Source: Zonotrichia leucophrys gambelii (taxonomy: Eukaryota; Chordata; Aves; Passeriformes; Passerellidae). From it: DNA of 64,000 nt. Where the stretch lies: positions 3,228,001 through 3,292,000 of the forward strand of contig NC_088178.1 of assembly GCF_028769735.1 (NCBI RefSeq), written 5' to 3'. The notes beneath the pieces are model-generated. The model did not search any database. It was given only the letters and a program-made list of their open reading frames with translations, and was not told where the DNA came from. A program made the position numbers and the translations under genes. Position 1 is the stretch's first letter, and every line of letters begins with the position of its first letter. Below are positions 1 to 12,233 of the stretch, in pieces.

Positions 1-3000
1 GAGAGGCAGGGCTGGGTACAAAGCAGTGTCTGTGCTGACTTGCTGTGAGCACTGAGCCGCTCCTGACAGCAAAATGACTTTGACATGAACACACGGTACT
101 CCACATTTGCACACAGGCATCTGTGCTCCAAATATTTTAGTGAGCATCCAGCTGTTCTCTCTGGACCCTACTCCAACCATATGCACTGTTTACCTTTCAA
201 ATTTTATTGCTCCAGGGGAAGAGACACCAGGCATCATCTCCTTCTCTAAATGCTGGTGTGCTGCCAAGCTCTCCTCCTGTCCACCTTTTGCACACTCTGG
301 GAGCTAACATTTGCCACAAGCCCAATAACCTATTTTTTACAGCTAATCCAATACCTGGCATCAAATCTCCAACTGAGAAGAGGATTGTCATGGGATTATA
401 TTTTTTTTTGTTAGTTTACATACTAATTATAAATACAGAGGCTGAATTACAGCCTAGACAGAATCAAGGAGCTGCATCTGGAGTGTAGGACACCAACCCC
501 TGTGTCCTCATGGGTGTGTGACAACATGCTGAAATAAAGACAAAGCATTAATCTCTTTGTGACTGCTTCTGACGTGCAGCACTTCTGCTGAAGACTCTTT
601 TAAAGCCTTAAGCATTTCCCATGTAAACAAAACCTCAAGCCTCTACAAAGTAAGCTTGTGCAATTGGAAATAAATGTTTATTTTGAAATAAAAAGAAGGC
701 ATCTGCATATATACAGACAAATCATAAGCCTTTGATCAACCCTACAAAGCATGTCTGCATGTAACAAAAACTGTCAGGCTCATAACTTCCTCTGGAAAGA
801 AAAAGAATGTGATGTCCTACACCCTACTTATTCACCAAGATTATTTATGCCCCTAAAGAAAACTCTTTTGTCTATTCAGTAACAGAAATAAATCCAAGCT
901 AAAGATCTGTAGCTGTCAGTCAACAGAGCAAGTGCTTTACAAATGAAAGCAGAAGCAAGGGTGGGATAACATGAGACATGCTGCCAGTGCTGGCACTCTC
1001 AGAATGTCCCAAACTTGCATCTCTTGCTTTCCTAATCCATCAGGAGCAAAGAGGAGACCACAAATGTTACAGCACCAGCAGAGGATATCTGTCACCACTA
1101 AAGCTTTTCCCCTACCAATTCATACTGCTTTAGCACCACCTCTTACTTCTGGGTTTGAATTCTACCCTAGAGCACCTGTACTCCCCACTCCTACCCTGAT
1201 ACACCATTCCATCCCCACAGAATCAGTGTGATCCTTCTTTGAAAGGTGCCACTGGAATTCAGAATTGGGGTTAAATAATTCCCATAATGGGAGGACACAA
1301 CAGGACGCTCCTGTACCATCTGATATTACACCAACGACATTTGTTTACACAAGTATTAAAGAGAGGATAAATTTAAATATCTGAAAGGCAAACATTCGAG
1401 GAAATAATATTTAGAGTGGCCCCTGTCCATTGGAGCAGAAAATGGGGATGAATAATTTACAGCTGCACTTTGGTGGCCGCGGCAGCACCGTGAGGAGCTC
1501 GGGGAGATGCCGACACAGCTGCTCACCAAGTGGAATAATCAGCAGCACTTCTAGCAACAATGGTCCACTAACCTGCTCTACTTAGGTGACAAATGGAACA
1601 GGAAGCAGTGGGAGGACAAGGAATCAACAAAAAACCCACCCCAGCATGCTCCCAGTGAGGTCAGAATTTCATGTTTTTGCCGTACCGCACATTCTGCCTC
1701 AGAGGAAAGCAGAGCTATGCTCGGGTTTAGCCTCTAAATCATCACAGATTCTTGCTAAAGGTGCCTTAGGGTCACAAAAGGATGCCTGGTTTGGCACACT
1801 TGCATTCAGGCCTTCCTGCTGTGCCACAAGGAGCTGGGAATGATATCCTGGGAGCAGCATCCACTCATCTCCCTTGTTCTGCTAACAGTGAGCAGAAGGC
1901 AACAAACAGCTACGGAAGCAAACACGCTCCAAAGAACTCTCCAGAAAGCCAAGCAAGGCTCATGGCACAGCTGGGAATGCAGCAGCATTTGATACCTCTC
2001 CCAGTGATGTGCAGGGATTGAATTAACAGACTGAGCACTAATTTAGTACAGATGTTGCTCAGGTGGAAGGATGGTGCAGGTTTCATCAGGGGATTGCCTT
2101 GTGAAAAGATGAGGAGCATCTGGAGGAATAACACTGGCATAAAGAAACTGTCATTACAAAGGAGACAGATGGATGAAAAGAATGTATCTTTGAACAGATT
2201 AAAGAAATCTATGTGTACAGCCAGGAACTGCCAGAAAAGACATGCTACAGTCTGGAGTAACTCTCATGAAACACAGGGAGCCACACCACCTTGGAATTGT
2301 GTGTGGGGACAGCTACAAATGACCTCCTCCTACCATACAGCCTTGACAGGTTTTGCTTATCCACCTCTAGAAGGTTTTTTGTCAAAATCACAGTCCATTT
2401 ATTACCCAAAAATAGGAAAAAGCAGGTAGACATAGGTGTGATTCAATGTAGCACAGGGAGAAGGGTCACCATGATAAATAATCACAGAATAAACTGCACA
2501 ATTTAGAGCCAAGCCCCTCTTCCCAGGAGCACTTTGTCCACTAAAGTAGCACAAGCAACTATCCCTTGCAAAACTTTAGGAGTCATTCTGAAGTTAACTT
2601 TGTTTACCCATCCACACACAGAAAATGCCTAAATACAAACCCACAGAAAGCTGTTCATGATGGATGGCTCACCTATTACCTGCCTTGTCCATTATTTACA
2701 ACATGCACCTTTTTTTTGTTGTTTTAAAGAATTTCCAAAGTGCTTTCAGCATTCTACTAAGCAATAAGAAGCACTTCTGTCTATACACAAATTTTACTGA
2801 CTGACATAGTAAGCAGCCTGCAGCAGAAATCTAAGAAATTCATTCACAAATGCCAGATCACACATCCAGCCAAGCAGAATAAGAACCAGGAACAGCCTCA
2901 GCTTTGCTGTACAAAACTCCCTTGTCTTCACAATCCAGTATATTATCCAAAGATTAGCTTACAATTCATGCAAGGTAAATCAAAGCCAGCTCTGGAGCTC

Positions 3001-5478
3001 TGCAGCGTGTCTGTGATCAACGAGATCAATTAGCAAATGGATTTTAGTTAGACCAGTCTAAAATGAGATTACATCAGGCTCATACTGGGAGGCTGGGTTT
3101 CAGTAGCACAGCCCTGTAGTGTCTGTGCTGAGCTCAAAACAACACACAAGTATCCATTGCAAAATCCATATTAAACTGGAAACATGCAGGCCAACAGCCA
3201 GCCCCTGACAATAGCTGCTCCATTCCCTCCCAAAATGCAAGAACTTGCTCCAAATCCTGTGATAGGGACTAGAGCAGGGTTCTGGGCATGGTTTGTGTGC
3301 AGTCAAGTACTAAACCTGGCCTAAAGTTTCTATGAACAAAGCAGAAGGGCTTAAAAAAGAGAAGGATGCAAGCAACAGGGATGGAAAAATGGTGTTGATT
3401 TATTTCCAGCATGAAAGGTGAAGGAATTAGTGGAACTGCTCTGCACTTAAGGGCAGGTCAGACAGACAGATTTAAATAGGAGTGGCTCAAAACTGTTTGG
3501 ATTATATTCTCTATAGTACAGAGGAAAACACCCAACCCCTCCAAAAATGAACAGAACATTGTTCTACTGATGGAAACTGTCTTAAGTCATTGCTTTCCTT
3601 TTGTTGAGGTTTTTAAAGCATCAGAGGAGGCAGAAGCACAGGTCAAAACTCTAACAGTGTTTAAAAGAGCATAAATATATCATTTAATTCTTCCCCTCCT
3701 CTTGCTTTGCCAAACAAACATCACAGCACATTACAGAACACCACTGTAGCACAAGCACTGAAAATAGAGAAATCAAAATGCTGAATTATAACACTTTACA
3801 ATTCAAGACCACCTTGAAATCCCAGATAACCCTGGCCAAGCCAGGAAGTCACATTCCAACATCAAACTACAAAGTTCCATCAGCACAGACACCATTTGCT
3901 CACACTGTCAATAATAAACCAATGGACAGAAGAGAGGAAGAAAAAAACTCTTATAATTGTTCCAGTCCCCCATAAAAATATTGCTGGATTTTCAATAGCA
4001 TTAGTAAGTTGTCTTTAAAAGTTTTATAATCAGTTTGGCCTACACAGAAAACTTCAGTTCCTCTTGGTCTTATGCTCTAGAGGAAAGAGGTTGACGGGTG
4101 GGTTTTATGGAATTTTGCTACTTTAAAATAATAAAGCAAGACTTCCCTCTTTGCCAATGCATGTTGAGTTTTCCAAAGATAACCCATAGATTTTGGATCC
4201 TAGGATCATAACCTTTAGAAACCTAGTTCTAGGATCTGTATTTAGAGAAAAGTATGATTCTTTTAACAAAATCAGCATGATGAGTTGAGTGAGCTACTAA
4301 GTGTCAGGTTAAATTTAAAAATTACACCTGCCTGAGCATTGTTTCCACAAAGTCTTCAGCTTGGAATGCACCTCTGAAGAGTTTAAGGACAGACTGCCCC
4401 ATCCCACACACACTCTCTTCAACTATTAATTATTGCAGCTGTGGCTTTAAAATTCTAATCAAAAAACAAGTGGAGTTGAGTTGAATTTTTAAAAAAATCA
4501 CATTATATTAACTACATCACACCTCATTTCCCAGTTCTAATCAACAAAAGGAAAGTAATTAATGGCCTAACACTTAGAGTGACCAGCATTGCTGATGTTA
4601 GACAACTGACTACACCAGGAGCAGCACTTGTTCTCCTGCTCTACAAATATACAAGAAAAATATACAAAAAATATACAAGAAACCCAGAGAGCCATGTTCA
4701 GAAATTAGTAAAATTAACTCTACAATAAAAGTGAAAATAATAAAGGTAAGGAGGTTATAATAAACAATAATAAAGGTAAGGAGGTTATAAAGCAGTCAGA
4801 AATCCACCTGAAGGGCAAGAAAGTAAGGAGTGAAGCAACACAGAGGCTTCAGTACTTTAAAGACAACAAAAGGAAGATACAGAAAGTAAAAGGCTCTATT
4901 AAGAAATTTTGCAGAGATCATCACTTAATTAAACAAACCATTTAAAATTCAGTGAGCTAAAAACCTAACACCTTACTAGAACAATCTAGAGCAGTCAGAA
5001 GGCAATAAACACATGCAAAGAAGAAGATATACTCATGTGCACATGGGAGAGGCAGCAGAGCCTTCAGGGAGGACACAGAACAAGAGGATGAGACTCCTGC
5101 AGCTCCAATCACCAGTACCAAACCAGGAGCCAGTGTCTCTCCAGCACAGCTATCTCCCAGAGTGGCAGGCTCTCACAGCAAAACAAAGCTCTATTCTCAG
5201 GCAATGAAGAAAATACTTCCACCACTGAATGACCTTATAAGCAAGAGGAATCCAGCTGTTGCTGTCTCAAACTGTACAAAGCCATTTATTGTCCCAACAA
5301 AAGAGGACAAAGAGTTCTAACAATCAAATATAGCATGCAGGCTGTGACAGGCCAGGCATTTGCCCATCAGGATATTAAGTTTACCAATTTAGGAGGACTA
5401 AGGACAGAAAAGTAGCAGGACTACGTGTCCAGCACGCAGTGCCAAGAAAAACACAACTGTGGGTTACAATTTGCTTAC
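1..5478 (-). other. XPR1: XPR1 intron 2 (partial, runs off left edge)
   Basis: This is the sequence downstream of the XPR1 exon 2 donor on the minus strand. I looked on the minus strand for the next exon, which should continue the SPX domain, and did not find it, so exon 3 probably lies left of base 1. The stretch is AT-rich and CpG-poor, and its short open frames look like chance. The only repeat I can point to is a 24-bp direct repeat at 4737-4793. No gene, RNA or LTR was recognised here. Confidence 0.7.
4737..4793. repeat. 24-bp direct repeat
   Basis: Two copies of a 24-base AT-rich unit that begins AATAATAAAGGTAAGG are separated by six bases. It is a simple local duplication within XPR1 intron 2. 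No function is suggested. Confidence 0.7.
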
Positions 5479-5530
5479 CTTCTATAGAAGGGGCCTGGTC
5501 CACAGCTGCATATAGCATCTCCTTCAAAGC
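5479..5530 (-). CDS. XPR1: XPR1 exon 2 (SPX domain, part)
   Basis: This 52-bp coding exon is read on the minus strand. It is preceded by a pyrimidine-rich tract ending TTGCAG and followed by the donor GTAAGC. It encodes ALKEMLYAAVDQAPSIE plus the first base of the next codon, which matches the start of the second coding exon of vertebrate XPR1 with conservative changes. XPR1 is the multipass plasma-membrane exporter of inorganic phosphate; its cytosolic N-terminal SPX domain senses inositol pyrophosphates. It is also the receptor used by xenotropic and polytropic gammaretroviruses. Joined to exon 1, this exon supplies Lys26, which with Tyr22 corresponds to part of the conserved SPX ligand-binding cluster. 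The phase fits exon 1, which ends on a complete codon. Family identity rests on recognition of the protein sequence; the splice sites are seen directly. Confidence 0.93.
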
Positions 5531-6235
5531 CTGCAAGGGAGGGGCAGAGAACAAGGAACACAGTTAGTATGAAAAGAGGAAAAAAAAAAATTACACTGTT
5601 TTGATATGCCTGTTTGAAAACCAAAGCAATTAAAGCCCTTTTATCCTGCAGACTGGCACAGAAAGCTGTGGTACGTGATGTCAAGGCTATCACACACATT
5701 TCTGTTCACAAGTGAAACAGGTTCATGTTTACTGACTGCTTTATCTCCAGCCTGTTATCTTAATCATCTATAAAATTTATTCCAACTGTACATTTCAACA
5801 TCTTCCTTCAGAAAAATGCTTCCCAGCTGGTAGGATGTAAAGGCTTTACATTAAAAAAAATGAGGAAATAACAACAAAACCTGAAGTGTTGCGTGACACA
5901 GAGGAGTTTGTCAAGGCAAATGGAGGAGAAGCAGCCTCAGGGATTTCTCATCACTGTTATACAGGATCACAAAAATTCACATACATGCTGAAAGCTGAAG
6001 GCAACATGATGAAGGAGATTAGGGAAGCAAGGGTGATGGCCTGCTCTAGAGGTGGGAACTGAAGGGCAACATTAGCACCAGCCAGAATTAATTAAGTAAT
6101 CAGGTTTCAGGTGCTGGAGGCACCACGAGCTGCCTTGCAGTTGTTGAGGTGCTGGTGTTACCCCAGGCACAGGTTAAAGGTTTGCTCACTCACATCCACA
6201 TGAACTGAATTCTGATCAAGGGCTGAAGGAGTGAG

Positions 6236-6692
6236 GGGAGTTCAGGGGAGGGTCACAGTGAGGATCAGAGGGTGGGAGCCCCTCTGCCATGGATGCAGGC
6301 TGGGAGAGCTGGGGGTGTTCAGCTGGAGAAGAGAAGGCTCCAGGCAGACTTCAGAGCCCCTTCCACTGCCTAAAGGGGCTCAAGAGAACTGGGGAGGAAC
6401 TTGGGACAGTGGCCAGGAATGACAGGACAAGAGGGAATGGATTCAAACTCACAGAGGGCAGGTTGGAGTAAAATAATAGGGAAAAAAATCTTTACTGTGA
6501 GGCTGGTGAGGCCCTGGTAGAGGTTGCCCAGAGCAGCTGTGGCTGCCCCATCCCTGCAAGTATCCAAGGCCAGGTTGGATGGGGCTTGGAGCAGCCTGGG
6601 ATAGTGGAAAGTGTCCCTGCCCATGGCAGGGAGTGGGAACAAGAAGATCTTAAATGTCCCTTCCAGCCCAAAACATTCTAGGACTTTATTCA
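6236..6692 (+). mobile_element. CR1 LINE 3' fragment
   Basis: A 5'-truncated copy of the avian CR1 non-LTR retrotransposon in plus orientation. Recognisable consensus phrases follow one another: GGTTGCCCAGAGCAGCTGTG, then a GGCCAGGTTGGATGGGGCTT-like block, then GTGTCCCTGCCCATGGCAGG, then the terminal CCTTCCAGCCCAAAACATTC. Only the untranslated 3' part remains, so it encodes nothing. The open frames across it are by-products of the element. Confidence 0.9.
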
Positions 6693-9600
6693 TAACCTGA
6701 GCCATCATTTTGGAACTAAAAGCCACAGGGAAGGACCCATTCCTACTGCAGAGTGATTTGCATATACACACCTCACATCTTAATGCCATAATGAACATGA
6801 GTACCCTCCTCCACCACCACAAAAACCTGACCTTGTTCCCTCATTCTTGAGCCCACAGAAATTTAACACAAAAAAAAGGAATTCAGGTCTTCTTATTTCC
6901 TATCTATTCTGTGTGATTCTCACCATATCCCATACTTCCATAACACTGCAAGACAGCAGAAGCAGAGGTGTGTGTCACAGTGGCCCAGGAGAAAACCTCC
7001 CAGGCTAAATGACAAATCCCCCAAAAAACCCTGGAGGTAAAAACCATCAGCTCAGCAGCTGGGAGCTGAGTGCTGTTGTAACACACTGGGTAAACACAAG
7101 GTCTAAAGGACAAGTGTGTTTATCACAAGATACCCAAGGTGGCTGCCTGCACCAGCAGCTCTGGCATCTCTCAAAGGTCTGGCTCCTGAGTCAGAGGTCT
7201 CAGCAAAGGTCACTTGCATAATTGTTTTCCCAACTGAGCCACTGCTGGGTGATCCTCATGCCAGCAGCACAGCTCTGGTGCTTTTCTAAAATTCCTCAGG
7301 AGCACTGGCCACTCCAGTCCTCTCCCCCCATGACTCAGTGCTCAGCAGCACATGATCTCTGCACACCGAGCAGTCAAAAAATCTTCCTCCTTTTCCATCC
7401 CAGTCATCCTCACCTACCTGTAACTTTTTCCATGAACCACAACCAACATGTGACACAGGATAAACAAACCAGAAGAGACAGCACATTGAAAGTCACTGTG
7501 GTAACAACTCATCTCTTAACCCACCCAGAGGTAAGCCCAGTGTAATTCCCATCTCTGGTTTGATCAGTCATTTTTCAAAAACAACAAATTCAAAAGGACA
7601 ACACTGACAGTCCTGCACTAAACAATCCTGAAAGCTGAAGGTGTCAGTCGTCCCACAGACCCCTCCCCATGCACACTGACATTGTACAATCTGGCAGCTG
7701 CAGGGCAGCAGATTTTGTTACTGCTTTCCTGACCTATATAAGTAAACCAATAACCTCAAAGTGAAAGACTCAGTGCTCCTTCACACCTAAACTATTTAGC
7801 CCTCTAGATTACAGAATTTTAGAACTGATTGTTTACTAAAGTGATCCATCACTGTCAATGTGAAGCACTTAAGAATTACTCTTTCTGCCCTCAAACTAAA
7901 CAAAATGGGTTATTTCGCTGCTTTAGCCTGTGCCAGTGCTACACCTTACACCATCAGTCAACTTGTGGAAATACATATGAGAGAACAAAAAGAAAAGGCA
8001 AAAAGAAAACAAAAATGGAACTCTCAGAACTTAACAGTGAACAAAATTAAGGACAAAAACCTTAAAACACTCAAAAAAACCCCACTGTTTTAAAGGAGTC
8101 TTTCAAACCACTTAAGCTCCTCTAAGCTCCTCTGCTAACAGCCCGAAGGACAAATAGTGAAATAGCACAACAGATTTGTGTCAGGAGGTGGCAAGCCTGG
8201 GTGTGAACTGCCTATCATGGAGCTGGGTTTGACAGCAGAATTGGCCACCTCCCAAAAGCTGAAAGCCTGTTTCTGCAGGAGACACTGAAGGCAAGCAGGC
8301 AACCCCAGCTCTCCTCTGCCCCCACCCACTTCCTGCTGCAGGTGGTGTCTGGGAGAAACCATGCCTAAAACTCTGCAACCTGTTCCTCTCCTGCAACAGC
8401 AGAAGGACTTAAAACCTGGGGGGTTTAAGGCCTTTAAAACCTTTACAAAAGGGAAGGGAGGTCACCTGCTCTCACCTTTACCCACCTCTGCCATGAACTT
8501 TGCACCTGTAATAACTGTTCTGCTCCTCCTCCCTCCCCAGCTGTGGAGATGCCAAAGGTATGATGTACTTTTTCTATAAAAATACCATCAGGCTCCTGCA
8601 GAGAAACAAATTCAGGCCAGATTAAGTGCAACCAAACAGCCATCTGGCAAGTGTACAAGTGACTTGTACAGTTCCATCAGCTGGATGTGCAGATCCACAT
8701 TTACATTTAGAAGCCTGAGCAATGCTCTCCTGCTGAAAGCAATCCAGAGAGGGACATGAAAACAAAGGAATCCAGGAGGGTTTGTGGGTAAACAGAGGAC
8801 TCACAACCCCAATATTTCCCTGCATCAAAAATGAGCATTATATGCAGCAGAGCACACTCTCAACCAAAAAAGACAAAAAAGTATCAGCTGAAATTCATGC
8901 AAGTTACCTGAATTTATTCAGTACTGTGTGGAAATGAGAATTCCACAATTCTGACACAAAAAGTTGGGATTGTGTTTGTTTTCACGTTTTTCCTGTTTTC
9001 CATTTTTCTTATTTTTCCAAATGAACTGAAGGGTAAATGAGTGGCCCAAAACTTTTAAGGCAAAATGAACACTGAATCAGTGCATATCACAGCTGTAGCT
9101 TAACAGCTAGGAAAATGTTTTCTACATTTTACATTTCTTCTTTACAGAAGAAAATGCACTGCCAGAGCCCCTCAAACAAGGTGAGGAAATCCTCTCACTG
9201 CTGCTGCCAGGGTGAGGCACATCCACATCATTTCATGCAATCTTTAGAATGGAAATTTGGAATGGAAAGCCAAATCAGGTCCATCATGGTTTAAAGCTCC
9301 ACGTTACTGTTGGCTCAGTCATGGTAAATGTCTTTGGGAAAAGCTGAATGAAACAGAAGAGCATTCACTGCCATTTTCCTTCTTTTCTGCAAGCTCCTTC
9401 TCAAAAAGCTCAGATGTACAGTAATGGTCACTGCAGAGCTTGTGCTGAAAGAAAATATAAATCTAAGTCACAGCTATCAAAATATATCTTAGTTTTGCCT
9501 GTTTAAAGAAAATGAATGTTTTTTTCTCTCCCTAAAGCTCTCACCCTACCAGCCCTAAGCCCAGGCAACTTCCATACTTCTACAAGCACACTTAGAACAC

Positions 9601-10979
9601 CTAAACTGATTATTTTTGGAGGGAAAGAGCACGTGGATGGTAAGAAGTTCTGAGGACTGCCAATTGTTCAAGACCACCTGAAAGTGAAACTACATTTTTA
9701 GGTATTGAAAACACAACAATCCCATTCCTCTTTCTGAGTTTATCACCAACAATCTTTCCAGATTTTAAAACCTACCCAAGAAGACCTCTCACTCTGAGAG
9801 GGTGTTTCCTGCTTTAATTAAAAAGATATAAACTGTGAGGTGAAGAAACAATACAACACTATTAAAATACACAAATAATGTTTTAAAAGTTACTGTGACA
9901 CCTTCTAAAAGCAGCACTGCACACAAGTAACACAGGCAAAGTTTAACCTCACATCTGCTGATCAACAATGGGAATTTTTTTCTGGACAAAGGAGAGCTGG
10001 GTGCCTTTTGCCTCAGGTATAATCAACAAGTAAATGGAGGCAGTGCTGGGCTTTTATGCACTGCACCCACACGACCACCAGTCACTGAATAATAAATGCC
10101 AGGCTACTCCATCACTGTAATATGCATGAGCAGGAGGCTGACTCACATCCAGCCAGCTGCAACAAGGCAAACAAAGAGTTTGAAAGTTGTTACTGAAAGG
10201 CAAGGTGAGGTTTGTGTTTTCCCTCACTCCACATTAAGCTGTCTATCCAAGGGGGAGATTACTTGTGATTAGAAAGAGTAACAACTTGAGGGGAAGTTGT
10301 TTTGACTGAAATATACATTTGAAAGTGGGCTGGAGGAAGGGAGAATGACATAATGATAGTGCCCTAGTTAAAACAGCTGAAAATTAACCTCCCATAATGA
10401 AAACAGTGGCCGAGGAGCAGCAGAGCTCCTCACACATTAATCAGGGTGTCGTAGTTCACTGGGTCTCCTTCCCCTCTCTCCACAGCTGTTTGCTCAGCGT
10501 GCAGCCAGATCTTTCACCCTTTTATTTCCCCCCTCCAAAGCTGCTCTTAGGAAGATACCCAAGTTTTCGTTTTTCAGGAGCAGAAGACAAGTCTCCCAGG
10601 GATAACCCATTAGAGACACGATGCAGAACTAAGCTGGCCCTTTATTTTATCAAGACAATGGTTTCCCTCCTCCTCAAAGACTGATGGCATTATTTGGCCA
10701 TCTAGCTCTCCACATCATTCAAGGAGATCACAATATTGTTGTAAAGCCAAACCCAAGTGCAGTTTTTATTCAAACATCCGTTCCTCTGCAGGCAGGTGAA
10801 GGGAAACAAAGGAAGAGTGAAAAGGATAGATATAAACTTCTCAAGCTCGACATTATAACAAAGCAAGCTAAGATAAATGTGGTTTTCCTTGCAAATGCAG
10901 ACAGATTAATACGGATAGCATAAATAAATTGCTGTTATAGTCCTAGGGAGAAAATACAGGCCCTCAAACAATAACAAAT

Positions 10980-11330
10980 GTTGCGTGGTTTTAACTGAGT
11001 CAATCAGTCAAGAAGTTTTGCTGATCATGGCTGTCCTATAATCAGCTTTCCGTTGTCTAGATTTAATTATTACTTGTGGAAAAGACATCGCGCTGGCACC
11101 TGCCACTTTTACTGCTGACACTGACATAGGAAATGGTTTTACCACAAATTACCACCCCCCAGCTCTGTCCAGTTCCAAGCAAGCCCAGAATCGGTGTGAT
11201 AAATCTGAAACGAAGCAATCAGCGTGACCTTTAGCAGGCTGGCGCGATAAAGCCCAAAAAAAAAAAGCCGTGTTCTGCAGATAATTCACGATTAATGCAG
11301 CAGAACTTGCTGCAAACAGTGCTCATAAAC
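10980..11330. other. Candidate non-coding regulatory block in XPR1 intron 1
   Basis: This is a non-repetitive block with balanced composition and scattered CpGs, unlike the AT-rich intron to its left. It contains AT-rich homeodomain-like cores (TTTAATTATTA) and GC-containing stretches such as GACATCGCGCTGG. It matches no repeat I know and contains no exon. That it is conserved or regulatory is inference only. Confidence 0.3.
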
Positions 11331-11417
11331 GCCCCGACTGGAGTGCGAAACCGCGAGCTGCAGAGCCTTACTTAAAAATTGTCATAAAACCGGAGCTGGT
11401 GGGGGTTTGCTGCCTTG

Positions 11418-11583
11418 TTTTGGGGGGCTCGGGGGAGCTGATGGGGGTTTGGAGCCCTGGTTTGTGGGGCTCAGGGGAGTTGATGGGGATTTGGAGCCCC
11501 GTTTTGACGGGCTTGGGGGAGCTGATGGGGGTTTGGAGCCTGTTTTGGGGGGCTCGGGGGAGTTGATGGGGTTTGAAGCTCTG
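11418..11583 (+). repeat. 41-bp G-rich minisatellite, four units
   Basis: Four consecutive units start at 11418, 11461, 11502 and 11543 and are 43, 41, 41 and 41 bases long. Each follows the pattern TTTTGGGGGGCTCGGGGGAG, then CTGATGGGGGTTTGGAGCC. Runs of four to six G on the plus strand make quadruplex structure plausible. It lies inside XPR1 intron 1, about 400 bp from exon 1. The open frames of about 90 codons on both strands here come from the repeat. Confidence 0.9.
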
Positions 11584-11801
11584 TTAGGGGGTCTCGGGGA
11601 GCCCAGCGCCGTGCCGGTGGCCCCGGCAGGGCAGGGAAGGCACCGGGAGCTGCCCAGCACGGCGGGATCGCCCTTGTGAGGCCGGGAGCTCTCAAAGTCA
11701 CCGCTCCTCCGGGAACCGGCGCTGGTGCTGAGCGCCCGCCGGGGCTGGCGGTACCGAGCGTGTGCCGCGACCTCTGTCCGCCGGCAAGAGGTTACGGGCG
11801 G

Positions 11802-11819
11802 TAATTAACGCACTAATTA
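11802..11819. promoter_or_regulatory. Paired TAATTA homeodomain-type sites
   Basis: Two palindromic TAATTA cores at 11802-11807 and 11814-11819 are spaced 12 bp start to start within otherwise GC-rich CpG-island sequence. TAATTA is the core bound by many homeodomain proteins, including the LIM-homeodomain class. Occupancy is not shown by the sequence. Confidence 0.35.
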
Positions 11820-11978
11820 GCGAGCGGGACAGCCAGGGCTGCCCCTCAGCCGCAGCCTCCCCGCCGCGGCGGACGCGCACCCGCTGCCTCTCCATCAGCA
11901 GCACCGCCCCGCGGCACGGCGGGCACCGTGAGGCGCGGGGGCCGGGGCCGGCGCCCGCAGCGCTGCCCGAGGCCGTAC

Positions 11979-12047
11979 CTCATACTGGATGTACTGCTTC
12001 CGCCACTCGGGGGTGATGTGCGCCGCGAGGTGCTCGGCGAACTTCAT
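11979..12047 (-). CDS. XPR1: XPR1 coding exon 1 (start of SPX domain)
   Basis: The start codon is at 12047-12045 on the minus strand, with A at -3 and A at +4. The exon encodes 23 residues beginning [20 protein letters not shown] and ends on the complete codon GAG before the donor GTACGG. This is the near-invariant N-terminus of vertebrate XPR1 and the first helix of its SPX domain, which regulates phosphate export by binding inositol pyrophosphates. Tyr22 of the SPX ligand-binding cluster is encoded here and Lys26 in exon 2. The exon lies in a CpG island, as expected for a broadly expressed gene. Upstream open frames precede it: a 46-codon frame from 12184 ends in TGA overlapping this ATG, and a 16-codon frame starts at 12284. 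The downstream EXS/transmembrane exons are outside the window. Confidence 0.96.
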
Positions 12048-12184
12048 CCTGCCGCCGCTGCCGCCGCCGCCGCCGGCGGGCCGGGGCCGCGCTCGCTCCG
12101 CGCCCGCAGAGCCGCCTCGGCGGCGCCTGGCTGCGAACGGGCGTCGGTAGTGGGGGGCGGGGGGGGTCCGCCGCCACCGCACAT
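12044..12184 (-). other. Candidate uORF overlapping the XPR1 start (ATGA)
   Basis: A 46-codon open frame starts at the ATG at 12184 and begins [16 protein letters not shown]. It ends in an alanine-rich tail, and its TGA (12046-12044) overlaps the XPR1 ATG in the sequence ATGA. If the transcript starts upstream of 12184, ribosomes terminating here would be exactly at the XPR1 start. The frame continues upstream to another ATG at 12394. It is GC-driven and may not be a conserved peptide, so it is listed as a possible translational control element, not a protein gene. Confidence 0.4.
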
Positions 12185-12233
12185 GGGCCCCCGCCCGCCC
12201 GCCCCGCCACTCCTCAGCCCGCCTCGGGCCTCC

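Larger units (their letters stand above)
5531..11978 (-). other. XPR1: XPR1 intron 1
   Basis: This intron of about 6.4 kb lies between the GTACGG donor of exon 1 and the TTGCAG acceptor of exon 2 on the minus strand. Most of it is AT-rich and CpG-poor. It holds one CR1 tail (about 6236-6692). Close to exon 1 it becomes GC-rich and contains a 41-bp minisatellite (11418-11583) and a pair of TAATTA sites (11802-11819). The 10700-11330 part has scattered CpGs and may include non-coding regulatory sequence. No other gene was recognised. Confidence 0.8.

Noticed and set aside
1..5478. Search for XPR1 exon 3 on the minus strand
   Set aside because: No stretch with the expected SPX continuation and flanking splice sites was found, so the exon is presumed to lie outside the window.
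6370..6822. 150-codon minus-strand frame
   Set aside because: It is antisense to a CR1 3' tail, which is non-coding.
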